From contig NC_020911.1 in the NCBI RefSeq assembly GCF_000155675.2, positions 3,338,501 to 3,402,500 of the forward strand: a stretch of 64,000 nt of DNA, given 5' to 3'. This DNA is from Octadecabacter antarcticus 307. Lineage in GTDB: Bacteria > Pseudomonadota > Alphaproteobacteria > Rhodobacterales > Rhodobacteraceae. Position 1 is the first letter of the stretch. Each line of letters opens with the position of its first letter. Below the pieces are notes generated by a model, which saw nothing but the letters and a program-made list of their open reading frames with translations, was not told the DNA's origin and made no database searches. Of the stretch, positions 27,467 to 36,901 are shown piece by piece. The position numbers and the translations under genes were made by a program.

Positions 27467-27803
27467 CTAGATTCCAATCCGCCATAAACACCCATCCGGC
27501 CCGAAGTCCTGCACCACATGCCCGCTATCCCAAAGCCGACACAGTGCTATGTAGGCCCGTTGCACGGCACTCTTGCGCGACACCCCCACCAGTTCAGCTT
27601 GTATAACGTCTGCCACGTCTGACGTAGTGCACGGCAGCATCGCCAACACGATCCGCTTGCGCTTACCTGCTCGATAACGGCCTGTCGTGCATCCGCTGGG
27701 GTCTATCAACGCCGCGCAGGTCCATTATGGCCTCTACGTCATGCCTCGCTTCGCCAGTGCGATACAGTGCCAGCAGCGCGTTGTTGATGGTTTTATCCTG
27801 CAT
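27467..27803 (-). pseudogene. Small phage/mobilome-type hypothetical protein, apparently frameshifted
   Basis: Frame one starts ATG at 27803 (MQDKTINNALLALYRTGEARHDVEAIMDLRGVDRPQRMHDRPL) and soon stops. A second frame takes over as RYRAGKRKRIVLAMLPCTTSDVADVIQAELVGVSRKSAVQRAYIALCRLWDSGHVVQDFGPDGCLWRIGI. The two read as one protein of about 110 residues with a winged-helix-like second half. Joining them requires one frameshift near 27680. I do not recognise the family; the reconstruction is inference. Confidence 0.45.
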
Positions 27804-28006
27804 GCCCTATTGTGATTCACATGGGCGGAAAGATCAGCTATATTTTTGGTGCGTTCGATACATAAGGCCGTAAATATCCACTCCGGAGGCACCAACCGTT
27901 CAACCCGCACCACGCAAAATGTGCGCGATCTGGCAGCCAAACGGACAAAATTAAACATCACGCGCGGCGTAGCCGCTCCGCTGGATCACGGCCATGAATG
28001 CAGTAC

Positions 28007-29047
28007 CTAAAACGGCATCGGGTGGGCGCGGTGGGCGGTGTCGATATCTGCCAAGACCTCAGCCGATAGTTCAATATCTTTGCCCGCCAACAACTCTGCC
28101 AGTTGCGCCGATGTGGACGCGCCGAAAATCGCGCTGACCTTGAACGGGCGGGACCGCTGGAACGCCATCGCCATATGCGCCAGCGACATGTCGTGTTTTT
28201 GCGCCACCTTTAGATAAGCATCCACGGCGTCAAACACACGCGGCTGCACCCGCCCGCCCAGCTGCGGCCCGTAAGTCATGCGCGACCCGTCCGGCACCAC
28301 ACCATTCTGATATTTACCTGTCAAAAGCCCTGTCGCCAGTGGTGAGAATGAAAAACAAACCACGTCCTCGTTGACCGACATTTCCGCCATATCAGTGTCA
28401 TACAGCCTGCACAGCAGCGAATATTCGTTCTGCACAGACGCCACACGCGGCGCGCCCAATTCTGTCGCCACATCGATCCATTTCGTCGTCCCCCACGCGC
28501 TTTCATTGGACAAACCAAAGGCACGAATTTTGCCCGCGTCTTGCGCCTGCTTTAACTTGTCCAGCACCCCGGCGATGTGATCCATCGTCTGTGCACGGCT
28601 CTGCCCGCTTGGATCAAAAGTCCAGTTCTGGCGGAACATATACGACCCGCGTGCCGGCCAGTGTAACTGATACAGATCGATGTAATCAGTGCCAAGCCGC
28701 GCCAGATTACCATCCAAAACATCAAGGATATTCTCAGGCGTGAAACCCGCACCGCCACGGATCAGCGGGCTATCACCACCAGCTTTTGTGGCGATAACCA
28801 CATCCTTGCGCCGTCCGGTCTTGGTGATCCATTCAGCAATGCACTTTTCGGAATTGCCGACAGTGTCTTTGCGCATCGGATTGACCGGATACATTTCCGC
28901 AGTGTCGAGAAAATTCAGTCCCGCGTCCAAGGCCATATCAATTTGGCGGTGCGCATCGTCTTGCGGGGTCTGTGTCGAAAACGTCATCGTGCCAAGGCAC
29001 CAATCGCTGACCATAATTCCAGTGCGCCCAAGTTCGATCTGCTTCAT
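28007..29047 (-). CDS. Aldo/keto reductase (Tas-like)
   Basis: This 346-residue NADPH-dependent oxidoreductase begins at MKQIELGRTGIMVSDWCLGTMTFSTQ (ATG at 29047; an upstream in-frame start lacks family support). Catalytic tetrad positions are Asp/Tyr in FLDTAEMYPVNP, Lys in VVIATKAGGDSP, and His in DLYQLHWPAR. The NADPH-binding C-terminus is SAIFGASTSAQLAELLAGKDIELSAEVLADID. Length and the 'AEMYPVN' motif match the Tas/YajO branch. Its natural substrate is unknown. It diverges from the small ORF at 29133. Confidence 0.88.
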   Translation of the reverse strand: MKQIELGRTGIMVSDWCLGTMTFSTQTPQDDAHRQIDMALDAGLNFLDTAEMYPVNPMRKDTVGNSEKCIAEWITKTGRRKDVVIATKAGGDSPLIRGGAGFTPENILDVLDGNLARLGTDYIDLYQLHWPARGSYMFRQNWTFDPSGQSRAQTMDHIAGVLDKLKQAQDAGKIRAFGLSNESAWGTTKWIDVATELGAPRVASVQNEYSLLCRLYDTDMAEMSVNEDVVCFSFSPLATGLLTGKYQNGVVPDGSRMTYGPQLGGRVQPRVFDAVDAYLKVAQKHDMSLAHMAMAFQRSRPFKVSAIFGASTSAQLAELLAGKDIELSAEVLADIDTAHRAHPMPF

Positions 29048-29132
29048 CTGCGTGCCTCTGCTGCTGCGTTTCGCAAAAACATAAAGACCACAAATGGCTG
29101 CACAACCCCGAACCAACAATTACACCAAAAAT

Positions 29133-29276
29133 ATGGATGACCGGAACGAAAGCACCTGCAAACGGTTTAACGGCGAATTGCGCCGCATGCATTTGTGCGA
29201 CCGCCGTCGTTGGGCGGGATGGGCTGTGTTGATGGCAACTGTCGGACTGTTTACAGTCTTTTCGCTCAATACCTAA
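29133..29276 (+). CDS. Small hypothetical protein with one membrane segment
   Basis: The 47-residue product MDDRNESTCKRFNGELRRMH, then LCDRRRWAGWAVLMATVGLFTVFSLNT, has a charged N-terminus and one hydrophobic C-terminal helix. Start ATG 29133. No family recognised. It could be a real single-pass peptide or chance; it lies in the divergent spacer between the aldo/keto reductase and the MFS transporter. Confidence 0.35.
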   Translation: MDDRNESTCKRFNGELRRMHLCDRRRWAGWAVLMATVGLFTVFSLNT

Positions 29277-29315
29277 ATTAACAAACGCTTTGTTGACGGG
29301 GTTGCGGCGCAAACG

Positions 29316-29534
29316 ATGTCGTTTCCCACCAAGCACCGGATGATCATCAAGATGCGTGTACAGGTCGAAGACCGCGTCTGTGATCAGACCTTACCGCCGC
29401 AACTGCTGCATCCGGCGCTGGCGAAAACGCTGTGCCTGCGCGCGTCTGAACGGCGTTTAGGCGGACACACGACCTATCACAATGTGTCGCGGACCTTGTG
29501 CGATCGCCCGACTGCGACACCAGATGTCGATTAA
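29316..29534 (+). CDS. Short hypothetical protein
   Basis: The 72-codon frame, MSFPTKHRMIIKMRVQVEDR to HNVSRTLCDRPTATPDVD, lies just ahead of the MFS gene and overlaps the region before its true start. Basic composition, no membrane segment, no recognised family. Reported at low confidence because no other feature explains the stretch. Confidence 0.3.
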   Translation: MSFPTKHRMIIKMRVQVEDRVCDQTLPPQLLHPALAKTLCLRASERRLGGHTTYHNVSRTLCDRPTATPDVD

Positions 29535-29572
29535 GCCGCAGTTATCCCTGCGCAATCGGCTTTTATGACCCA

Positions 29573-30796
29573 ATGCGTATGATCGTTTCCTTTGCTGCAT
29601 TGTTTTTGTCGGTGTTGTTGTTGCAACTGTCGTCAGGTGCCGTTGGCCCTCTGGATGCGCTTGCAGGATTGCAGAACGGTTTCAGCCGTGGCGAGGTTGG
29701 CTTCCTCGGGTCCATGCATTTCTTGGGCTTCTTTATCGGTTGCTGGTGGGCACCACGCCTCATGGGGGACGTCGGCCATAGCCGCGCATTCGCCGCGTTC
29801 ACCGCCATGGGGGCGATTGGCATGGCGGGGCATATTCTGATCTTCGATCCGACAGCTTGGGCGCTGCTGCGCATCATGTCGGGCATTTGCATCGCGGGAT
29901 GTTACACCGTGATCGAAAGCTGGCTGCAGGCCAAAGTCACCAATGCATCACGCGGTCGTGCCATGGGCCTTTACCGCGTCGTAGACATGGGCGGCAGCCT
30001 GATCGCGCAGCTGATGATCGGCACCTTGGCCAGCATGGAAACCTACATCGCCTACAACCTACTGACGATCCTGTGCTGTGCGGCGATGCTGCCGCTGGCC
30101 CTGACCCGCGTGCCACAACCCGAAACGCCCAGCGCTCCGCGCCTGCGCCCCTCCCTTGCGTGGCGTTTGTCACCGCTGGCAGTTGCGGGTGTTTTGGTCG
30201 CCGCATTGTCCAGCGCATCGTTCAGAATGGTCGGCCCGATTTATGGCCAGGAGGTCGGGCTGGCGGCCACCCAGATCGGCCTGTTTCTGGCGGCCTTCGT
30301 GGCCGGCGGTGCCGCAGCACAATATCCGATCGGTTGGTTGGCGGATAAATATGACCGACGCTGGATCTTGGTGTGGTTGTCAGTGGCATCAGTGTTTTCT
30401 TGCGCGGTGACAGTCGCCGCCTCCGGTCTTGGCACTGCGGGCGTGATGATAAGTGCCGCACTTTTCGGACTGACCACGTTTCCCGTCTATTCCGTCGCCG
30501 CATCCCACGCCCATGATTTTGCCACCAACGAAGAACGCGTGGAATTGTCGGCCGCCTTGATGTTCTTTTATGCGGTTGGCGCGATTGCAGCCCCGTGGGG
30601 CACATCATTGCTGATCGAGGCGTTCGGCCCGTCCGCGTTGTTCTATTTCATATCTGCGGGCCATGTCTTGCTGGTCATCTTCGGCCTGCGGCGGATGCGC
30701 GTGCGCGACACCCGCGAAGACCGCACACCCTACGTCTATACCCCCCGCACATCGTTTACGATCGGGCGGCTGCTGAGGCGAACGCGCGACCGCTAG
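29573..30796 (+). CDS. MFS transporter (YcaD/CsbX-like major facilitator)
   Basis: This 407-residue, 12-helix membrane protein starts at MRMIVSFAALFLSVLLLQLSSGAVGPL (ATG 29573, chosen over an upstream in-frame GTG-like start because the hydrophobic first helix begins here). The motif-A region between helices 2 and 3 is GCWWAPRLMGDVGHSRAFA. The central loop carries PQPETPSAPRLRPS, and helices 7-12 follow, including GWLADKYDRRWILVWLSVA (second motif A). It probably exports or imports a small solute by proton coupling; the substrate is unknown. Arg-rich tail (GRLLRRTRDR). Confidence 0.85.
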   Translation: MRMIVSFAALFLSVLLLQLSSGAVGPLDALAGLQNGFSRGEVGFLGSMHFLGFFIGCWWAPRLMGDVGHSRAFAAFTAMGAIGMAGHILIFDPTAWALLRIMSGICIAGCYTVIESWLQAKVTNASRGRAMGLYRVVDMGGSLIAQLMIGTLASMETYIAYNLLTILCCAAMLPLALTRVPQPETPSAPRLRPSLAWRLSPLAVAGVLVAALSSASFRMVGPIYGQEVGLAATQIGLFLAAFVAGGAAAQYPIGWLADKYDRRWILVWLSVASVFSCAVTVAASGLGTAGVMISAALFGLTTFPVYSVAASHAHDFATNEERVELSAALMFFYAVGAIAAPWGTSLLIEAFGPSALFYFISAGHVLLVIFGLRRMRVRDTREDRTPYVYTPRTSFTIGRLLRRTRDR

Positions 30797-30850
30797 TATC
30801 ACGCCAACCTTCGCGCTACACCACACCTAACAGCGTATTGGCAGGAAAAC

Positions 30851-32563
30851 ATGGCACGTCACCTCATCACATCGGCGATTCCGTATATCAACGGGATCAA
30901 ACACCTCGGCAACCTGATCGGCAGTCAATTGCCCGCTGATCTGTACGCACGCTATCTGCGCGGGCGTGGCCATGAAGTGCTGTTTTTGTGCGCCACGGAT
31001 GAGCACGGCACCCCCGCTGAACTGGCCGCCGCCAAAGCAGGCAAACCAGTTGCAGACTATTGCGCCGAGATGTGGACTGTACAAGCGGATTTAGCCACGA
31101 GGTTCGGGTTGTCGTTTGATCACTACGGACGGTCCTCTTCGCTGCAAAACCGCGCCTTAACGCAGCACTTTGCCGGTGTTCTGGCCGACAACGGGTTGAT
31201 CGAAGAACGCATGGAAACCCAGATGTATTCCCATGAAGACGGGCGATACCTGCCGGATCGCTACATCGAAGGCACCTGCCCCAACTGCGGTTTTGAATCA
31301 GCGCGTGGCGATCAGTGCGACAATTGCACGAAGCAGCTGGATCCAGTCGATTTGATCAATCCGTATTCGACAATTTCCGGTTCAACCGATCTGGAAATGC
31401 GCGACACCAAACATTTGTATCTGCTGCAATCCAAGCTCAAGGACGAAATTGAGGCATGGATCGACAGCCAGACAGGCTGGCCCGTTCTGACGACGTCGAT
31501 TGCAAAGAAATGGCTGAACGACGGCGACGGTTTGCAGGACCGTGGCATCACCCGTGACCTTGACTGGGGCGTGCCCGTGATGCGCGGCGACGCCCCTTGG
31601 CCCGGTATGGAAGACAAGGTTTTCTACGTCTGGTTTGACGCGCCCATCGAATACATCGCCTGCGCGCAAGAATGGTCAGACGCGACCGGTGGCCAAGATT
31701 GGGCGCGCTGGTGGCGCACGGATAAAGGCGCCGATGATGTGCGCTATACGCAGTTCATGGGCAAAGATAATGTGCCGTTCCACACGCTGAGCTTTCCCGC
31801 CACGATCATCGGATCTGGTGAACCTTGGAAACGGGTCGACTACCTGAAATCGTTCAACTTTTTGAACTACGATGGCGGGCAATTTTCCACATCACGCGGG
31901 CGCGGTGTGTTCATGGATCAAGCGCTTGAAATCCTACCGGCGGACTATTGGCGCTGGTGGCTGTTGTCGCGCGCACCTGAAACCTCGGATTCAGAATTCA
32001 CTTGGGACGCGTTCCAGGTGGACACGAACAAAGACCTCGCCGATGTATTGGGTAACTTCGTGTCCCGTGTTACGAAATTCTGCCGTTCAAAATTCTCCGA
32101 AGCCGTGCCAGCGGGTGGCGAATACGGCGACGCTGAGAACAAACTTATCGCTGATCTGCAAACCCGCCTGACGACGTATCAGGCCGCTATGGATGCCATA
32201 GAAGTACGCAAAGCCGCCGCCGAATTGCGCGCAATGTGGGCCGCTGGCAACGAATATTTGCAGGCCGCCGCACCGTGGTCGGTGTTTAAGGAAGACCCCG
32301 ACAAGGCAGCGGCGCAAATCCGGCTCGCGCTTAACCTGATCCGTATTTACGCTGTTCTTTCAGCGCCATTCATCCCGACCGCGTCTGCCACGTTGTTATC
32401 AGCAATGAACACGATGGATATGGACTGGCCCGACGACATGAACGCATCCGCGCGCGCGCTGTCCGCAGGACACGCGTTTACTGTCCCAGACAATCTGTTC
32501 GCCAAAATTTCTGACGAACAACGGGAAGAATGGGTCGAAAAGTTCGCCGGAACCCGCGACTAA
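30851..32563 (+). CDS. metG: Methionyl-tRNA synthetase
   Basis: This 570-residue class I synthetase charges tRNA-Met. It has an N-terminal HIGH-type motif in [14 protein letters not shown], the CP/zinc-knuckle region [17 protein letters not shown] (four Cys), and [22 protein letters not shown]. The KMSKS loop is written as [13 protein letters not shown], the FSTS variant seen in some MetRS lineages. An anticodon-binding helical domain follows ([17 protein letters not shown]). It lacks the C-terminal dimerisation (Trbp111-like) domain of E. coli MetRS, ending at about residue 570 as in other alphaproteobacteria. It is a single gene with ATG 30851. Confidence 0.95.
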   Translation: MARHLITSAIPYINGIKHLGNLIGSQLPADLYARYLRGRGHEVLFLCATDEHGTPAELAAAKAGKPVADYCAEMWTVQADLATRFGLSFDHYGRSSSLQNRALTQHFAGVLADNGLIEERMETQMYSHEDGRYLPDRYIEGTCPNCGFESARGDQCDNCTKQLDPVDLINPYSTISGSTDLEMRDTKHLYLLQSKLKDEIEAWIDSQTGWPVLTTSIAKKWLNDGDGLQDRGITRDLDWGVPVMRGDAPWPGMEDKVFYVWFDAPIEYIACAQEWSDATGGQDWARWWRTDKGADDVRYTQFMGKDNVPFHTLSFPATIIGSGEPWKRVDYLKSFNFLNYDGGQFSTSRGRGVFMDQALEILPADYWRWWLLSRAPETSDSEFTWDAFQVDTNKDLADVLGNFVSRVTKFCRSKFSEAVPAGGEYGDAENKLIADLQTRLTTYQAAMDAIEVRKAAAELRAMWAAGNEYLQAAAPWSVFKEDPDKAAAQIRLALNLIRIYAVLSAPFIPTASATLLSAMNTMDMDWPDDMNASARALSAGHAFTVPDNLFAKISDEQREEWVEKFAGTRD

Positions 32564-32791
32564 CGCGTCGGTTCAATCTGCACTGTCCGACACGCCGCCT
32601 TTTGTGGGGTAACCTAGTGTTGGGAAGTCACCGTCTGTGAAAATGCGGCGATGACGGCCACAATAAGGCGGGGCAACCACCCGAGCTGTTCCGCCAGTAT
32701 TGCGATTTTGACAGGTCACAAATTCCTGACTTAACAGGCCGCTAAAACCTACTAACCTTCTGCAAATCAGATTTTTGACCGGAGCTTCAGT

Positions 32792-33599
32792 ATGCGTAGT
32801 CTGCTTGCCGCCGCCCTCACCGCCGCAACTGCTTTGGGTGCGACCGCTGCCCTTTCCGCCACGTGCGGCAATGACGCGTCCGGATTTTACGGGTGGAAAC
32901 TGGCTTTTGCCCAAGAAGCCGCCGCGGCTGGCGTGGGTCAGGCAGGCCTATAAGCCTTGACCAACGCACAGTATTCCACCTCCACCATCCGCGCTGATCG
33001 CAACCAGACGGGTGTGCGGTATGAATTGAACGACTTCATCCGCATTCCCCTCGGCTCGCTCGCTCGACAGTTTTGCCAGCCAGATGCGGCGCGAGCAGAA
33101 TAAAAACCCCAATTTCCACACCTCGCTTAAACAGGCTTACGGTGTCCCCACCGTTATTTTGCTGACGATCCACGGTATGGAAAATGGTTTTGGCCGCTGG
33201 ATGGGCAGCACGCCTGTGGTCGATAGCATCACCACCGTCGCCTACGACTGTCGCCGCGCCGCGTTCTTTACACCCCACGCCATCGCCGCACTAATGTTGG
33301 TCGATCAGGGTGGACTTGGCCCAAACCAACAAGGTGCTGCGCATGGTGAGATGGGCCACACACAGTTCCTACCCGGCAATGCGCTGCGCTACGGCGTGGA
33401 CGCTGACGGTAACGGGCATGTCGACTTGTATTCGATTAGAGATAGCCTTGCGTCAACCGCCAATTTCCTGCGTCAAAAAGGCTGGCAGCCCAGTCAAAGC
33501 TTTCAAGAAGGCAGTGCCAACTTTCGCGTCCTAAACGACTGGAACGCCGCAACCGTCGACCAAAAGGCCATTTCGCTGTCGGCCGCCCGCCTTCAATAA
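32792..33599 (+). pseudogene. Lytic murein transglycosylase, broken by a stop and a frameshift
   Basis: The gene starts with a signal peptide (MRSLLAAALTAATALGATAALSA, 32792), then CGNDASGFYGWKLAFAQEAAAAGVGQAGL, an in-frame TAA at 32950-32952, and NAQYSTSTIRADRNQTGVRYELNDFIRIPLGS. A second lesion in the CTCGCTCGCTCG tract near 33060 shifts the frame to SQMRREQNKNPNFHTSLKQAYGVPTVILLTIHGMENGFGRW. The remainder to NFRVLNDWNAATVDQKAISLSAARLQ is intact and includes the catalytic Glu region (ILLTIHGMENGFG) and GEMGHTQFLPGNALRYGVD of the SLT/MltB-like fold. The protein would cleave peptidoglycan glycan strands if repaired. Confidence 0.8.
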
Positions 33600-33695
33600 C
33601 TTTAGCATTGTTTTTGTCTTAAAAAAACCCGGCCTCATGTAGGCTTTGTTGCACAAATCGCCCTTATGGCGTGCTTCCCCTGACCCCTGACGGAT

Positions 33696-34667
33696 TCAGC
33701 CTACAGTAACGGTGTTTGGGATGCCAAGGGCGGTGAAGCCGTTGAGTATCGCGGCACGGATTTGGACTTCCGCAACTTGCCGGTCAAAGTCTCGTGCGGC
33801 CAGGCGCTGCCCGAGTAGTTTCAAACAATGCATCTTTGTCTCAACACGACTCCTGCGGTGGTATCCGCTCAAGCGACGCCATTGAGCGCGGCCGAGATCC
33901 TTTGAGGACTGTACCGCTTCGTTTCGGGCTCTGGCCCCCAGCGTATCCGGCTTCCATAGCTTGGCATTCTTGCGTGGCGGGATGACAGCACGGGCATTGC
34001 GGGCCGCAATCGCATCATGGCATTTGCGGGTGTCATATGCCCCATCTGCTGTGACACTGCCAATCTTCTGATCTGGTGTGATCTGACCGAGAAGGTTGGG
34101 CAACATGGGTGGGTCTCCAATGCTGCTACTCGTCACTTCGACCGCGCGTATCTCCAACGTTTCTTCATCAATCCCTATATGTATCTTGCGCCACACCCGA
34201 CGTTTCGGCCCGCCATGCTTGCGAGCGTTCCACTCACCTTCGCCCTCAACTTTGATGCCGGTACTGTCGATAAGGAGGTTTAGCGGGCCCTTTGAGCCCT
34301 GATACGGGATGGTAACCGATAGCCTTTTCTGACGCCGACATAACGTGCTGAAGTCTGGGACCTCCCAGTCAAGGTCGATCAATTTCAACAGGCTTTCCAC
34401 AAAGCCCGTCGCCTGCCTCAAAGGCATTCCGAACAGCACTTTCAACGTGAGACAGGCTTGGATCGCCGCATCGCTATAGCGTGGCTGGCGGCCCCGTTTG
34501 CCCCCCTCTCATGGTTTGCAAACAAACCACTGCCGGGCAACGGTAGGCGCAGCTTTCCAAGTGACCTCTGGGTTAAACCAAATGGTCAGTGACCCGCGTC
34601 GCTTCAGGGCCTTGTTATACTCAGGCCAGTTCCTCGTGCGGTAAATCGGGGCGATAGGTTTACTCAT
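33696..34667 (-). pseudogene. IS5-family transposase (copy B) interrupted by one in-frame palindromic element
   Basis: The product starts MSKPIAPIYRTRNWPEYNKALKRRGSLTIWFNPEVTWKAAPT, then 13 inserted codons (VARQWFVCKP, stop, EG), then GKRGRQPRYSDAAIQACLTLKVLFGMPLRQATGFVESLL to LGIPNTVTVG. The DDE core is complete: Asp in LLIDSTGIKVEGEGEW, Asp in VTADGAYDTRKCH, Glu in HRRSRVETKMHCLKLLG. The insert is exactly 39 bp and in frame but brings a TGA, so the only visible lesion is the palindromic element itself. The region after the insert could still be translated from an internal start. Confidence 0.85.
34503..34541 (+). repeat. IS-nested palindromic element (39 bp) in IS5 copy B
   Basis: CCCCTCTCA, stem TGGTTTG-CAAA-CAAACCA, CTGCCGGGCAAC. 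It lies between the APT and GKRGR codons; IS5 copies A and C are empty at this site. Net 39 bp. Confidence 0.88.
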
Positions 34668-34737
34668 GACGCCAGCTACCATGCTGGATTTACAACATGA
34701 ATCCCTGATACGAGACTATTTGTGCAACAAAGCCCCG

Positions 34738-34961
34738 CAGGAGTCGTGTTGAGACAAAGATGCATTGTTTGAAACTACTCGGGCAGCGCCTGGCCGCACG
34801 AGACTTTGACCGGCAAGTTGCGGAAGTCCAAATCCGTGCCGCGATACTCAACGGCTTCACCGCCCTTGGCATCCCAAACACCGTTACTGTAGGCTGAATC
34901 CGTCAGGGGTCAGGGGAAGCACGCCATAAGGGCGATTTGTGCAACAAAGCCGGTGTGAGGA
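34738..34961 (+). pseudogene. IS5 3'-end fragment in inverted orientation to copy B
   Basis: About 220 bp repeat, on the opposite strand, the last part of IS5 copy B (RRSRVETKMHCLKLLGQRLAARDFDRQVAEVQIRAAILNGFTALGIPNTVTVG) through the outer end GATTTGTGCAACAAAGCC. With 33642-33870 it forms a long inverted repeat bracketing copy B. It is a remnant of a second, nearly identical IS5. Confidence 0.8.
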
Positions 34962-34997
34962 ACAAAACCTTCGCAACCCCAATTCAGGGGTTTCCAA

Positions 34998-35375
34998 ATG
35001 CCACGCAATAGAACGTCGATAGCAATCGCCAAAGTGACCGGACAGGCCGCAAAGCACCCCGAGCGGTTCGATTAGCGCGCAGAGCCTACCTTCAACGCCT
35101 TGGGGTCAGTGCCTAGCAATTTAGAGGTGATTGAAGCTGAGGCATGGCAAGATTTTGCCGCCGAAATGCCGTGGCTTTGTGCGTCCGACAGATGGATTGT
35201 CGCAATCGCTTGCAGACTTCTAACGCGAACGCATGAGCCGGATTGCCCTATCAGAATCTATGGGCAGTTGCAGCTTTGCCTAACATCGATGGGTGGCACG
35301 CCTGCGGACAGGTCGCGGGTCCAGTGGTCGACGGATGACGCAAGCGACGATCAAAAATGTGAGTCTTTAAACTGA
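34998..35375 (+). pseudogene. Phage terminase small subunit (P27-like) with an in-frame TAG
   Basis: The frame from ATG 34998 reads MPRNRTSIAIAKVTGQAAKHPERFD, TAG (35073), then RAEPTFNALGSVPSNLEVIEAEAWQDFAAEMPWLCASDRWIVAIACRLLTRTHEPDCPIRIYGQLQLCLTSMGGTPADRSRVQW, ending DDQKCESLN. Length, the basic N-terminus, EAWQDFAAEMPWL and LTSMGGTPADRSRV match P27-type terminase small subunits of alphaproteobacterial phages, which recognise pac/cos DNA. One stop codon splits it. No other phage structural gene is near, so this is an isolated prophage relic. Confidence 0.7.
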
Positions 35376-35410
35376 GGCTTAACGAATGACTGACAAGCAC
35401 CGAGCACCGA

Positions 35411-35487
35411 GCTTAGAGCTTAGGGCTTAGGGCTTAGGGCTTAGGGCTTAGGGCTTAGGGCTTAGGGCTTAGGGCTTAGGGCTTAGG
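35411..35487 (+). repeat. Tandem repeat: 11 copies of GCTTAGG
   Basis: Seventy-seven bases consist of eleven consecutive heptamers; the first is GCTTAGA and the rest GCTTAGG. It lies just after the terminase pseudogene, in non-coding DNA. A 7-bp unit is not a codon multiple, and a copy-number-variable array is likely. Confidence 0.95.
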
Positions 35488-35984
35488 CATAGATTTCGCC
35501 TGAGGTATTTTTTGCAAGGCGGGGTAATTTTCATCAGATATCTCATTAATATCGCCAACCAATTTAATACGCTAGGGTAAGCTTCGCCATGACCCCTCTG
35601 GTCACTCCTCGAGTCAAACTTGTGGGTACCTGAGATATACATAAGCGTACCTCAAATACGCTTATGTAAAGTTGCTTCGGATGCACCTCAAGTGTACCTT
35701 GAAAGCACCTAAGGTGAACTTAGGGTGATCCAAAAAGTGGGTCAAATACCTGTCTAACTTTACACATTCTCCTCCCGTGTAAAGTTCCCCCAGCCCCCTC
35801 TTCCTGAACCCATGTCCCAGGCAATGGGAGGGGGGGCACCCCCTGTGTTAAACCAAGGCAAATCATTCAACTTCAACCTGGCTGGTTTGGCTATCAAAGA
35901 TAATTTCAGCCATTTAATAGATAGAGAAAATTATGAAAAACACGCTTACAGTAGCGGCGGACGAGTTTTAAAGGGGTGTCATCG
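35488..35984. other. Non-coding stretch with several small inverted repeats
   Basis: No credible gene. It contains a perfect 10-bp hairpin CATAAGCGTA (35640-35649)/TACGCTTATG (35657-35666), then CAAG-TGTAC-CTTG and CACCT-A-AGGTG within 60 bp. It looks like a former regulatory or replication region, but no function can be assigned. Confidence 0.4.
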
Positions 35985-36208
35985 GTCGATTGATGGGTAT
36001 CGCAATTGGCCGCAAGAATTGGATGTTCACGGGTTCTGAAAGGGGCGGCAAAGCTATGGCCATCGCCTGTACTGTGATTGAGACCGCCAAGCTCAACAAC
36101 GTCGATCCGCAAGCTTGGCTGACATGGGTTCTTGGCCGCATCGCAGATCACAAGATGACGCGCCTCGATGAGCTTATGCCTTGGCGCTTTGCCGCTCTGG
36201 AAGCATAA
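35985..36208 (+). pseudogene. IS66-family transposase (TnpC), C-terminal fragment
   Basis: The frame [71 protein letters not shown] is the end of an IS66 TnpC (IGRKNWLFAGSxxGGxxAA...YTLIETAKLNGVDP...LxRIADHxxxRIDELLPW). Everything upstream is missing or shifted, so it is a relic. Confidence 0.8.
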
Positions 36209-36369
36209 TCAACGCGTTTCTGCAGGTGCGAAGACAAGTAGGCTGTTTACCTAAAGCCGCCATTGGAACCTAGATTGAAGCGATGAACCCGACAAAAACC
36301 ATCGGATGACTGCAATGAGTATCCGTTGTGTTCGATATGAGTTCTGTGTCTAGATTGGGGAATCTACCG

Positions 36370-36801
36370 CTAACGCTCAAATTCTACCATCGCTAACGGC
36401 ACGACTAACAAAAGCAGATAGATCACGTTGAACATGGCGTTTGACCAGACACCAGAGGCGACGCTACCTGTGCTGTCGACGACGAACCAAACGATGGCTG
36501 CGATGATACCTGCGCGCCTTGCGATGCGGTTGGCTTCGATGTTTCTTACCTTAAGTAGCGGGGCGATGCCGAATGCATAGAGCGCGCCAAATCCGGTAAT
36601 TAATCCGGCAAAGACAGCCCCGAAAAGGCGAGCATCCCGGGTCAGGGTTTCTGTATGGGTTCGTGAAAAATCAAGAAAATCAATTGAGGCATGGGCGAAG
36701 CTGTCATAACCGGCGAAGGCAATGGAAACAAAGGGCACCCCAAAAATCATTAATCCCCATCCTGTGAGCCCGACAATGCGGGCGGCGGTATTCGGCGTCA
36801 T
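36370..36801 (-). CDS. Small multi-pass membrane protein of unknown function
   Basis: The 143-residue product from ATG 36801 (MTPNTAARIVGLTGWGLMIFGVPFVSIAFAGYDSF) has four hydrophobic segments: about 10-30, 62-85, 101-118 and 122-140. A loop with DFLDFSRTHTETLTRDARLF and a basic cytoplasmic stretch (KVRNIEANRIARRAG) lie between them. A longer reading frame upstream is not supported. It diverges from an XRE regulator across about 100 bp with a palindrome, suggesting a regulator/target pair. No family recognised. Confidence 0.65.
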   Translation of the reverse strand: MTPNTAARIVGLTGWGLMIFGVPFVSIAFAGYDSFAHASIDFLDFSRTHTETLTRDARLFGAVFAGLITGFGALYAFGIAPLLKVRNIEANRIARRAGIIAAIVWFVVDSTGSVASGVWSNAMFNVIYLLLLVVPLAMVEFER

Positions 36802-36853
36802 ATCTCTCTCCTTTTGATGACTAGTCTTAGGATGACGCAGATAGGCAAAACAA

Positions 36854-36868
36854 TTACCTAGTAGGTAA
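36854..36868. promoter_or_regulatory. Palindromic operator candidate between the membrane-protein and XRE genes
   Basis: TTACCT-AGT-AGGTAA is a perfect 6-bp inverted repeat with a 3-bp centre, 34 bp before the XRE start codon and 52 bp before the divergent gene. The size suits a homodimeric HTH regulator; binding by the adjacent XRE protein is inferred. Confidence 0.5.
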
Positions 36869-36901
36869 GTGTATTTTGTATCGCAGGATGTATAAAAACG
36901 T

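Larger units (their letters stand above)
33642..34734 (-). mobile_element. IS5-family element, copy B (best preserved)
   Basis: The inverted ends are GGCTTTGTTGCACAAAT at 33642 and its inverse ATTTGTGCAACAAAGCC at 34734. It carries one transposase gene on the minus strand, with a single palindromic element at 34503-34541. It is the best reference for the shredded IS5 copies A (19360-20502) and C/D (54760-57604). Confidence 0.88.

Noticed and set aside
27734..27961. Minus-strand frame MMFNFVRLAARSRTF as a gene
   Set aside because: No family resemblance; low-quality composition, and it overlaps the start of the better-supported frameshifted gene at 27467-27803.
35411..35487. Telomere-like array (TTAGGG resemblance)
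   Set aside because: The true unit is the heptamer GCTTAGG in the middle of ordinary sequence; nothing suggests a linear replicon end.
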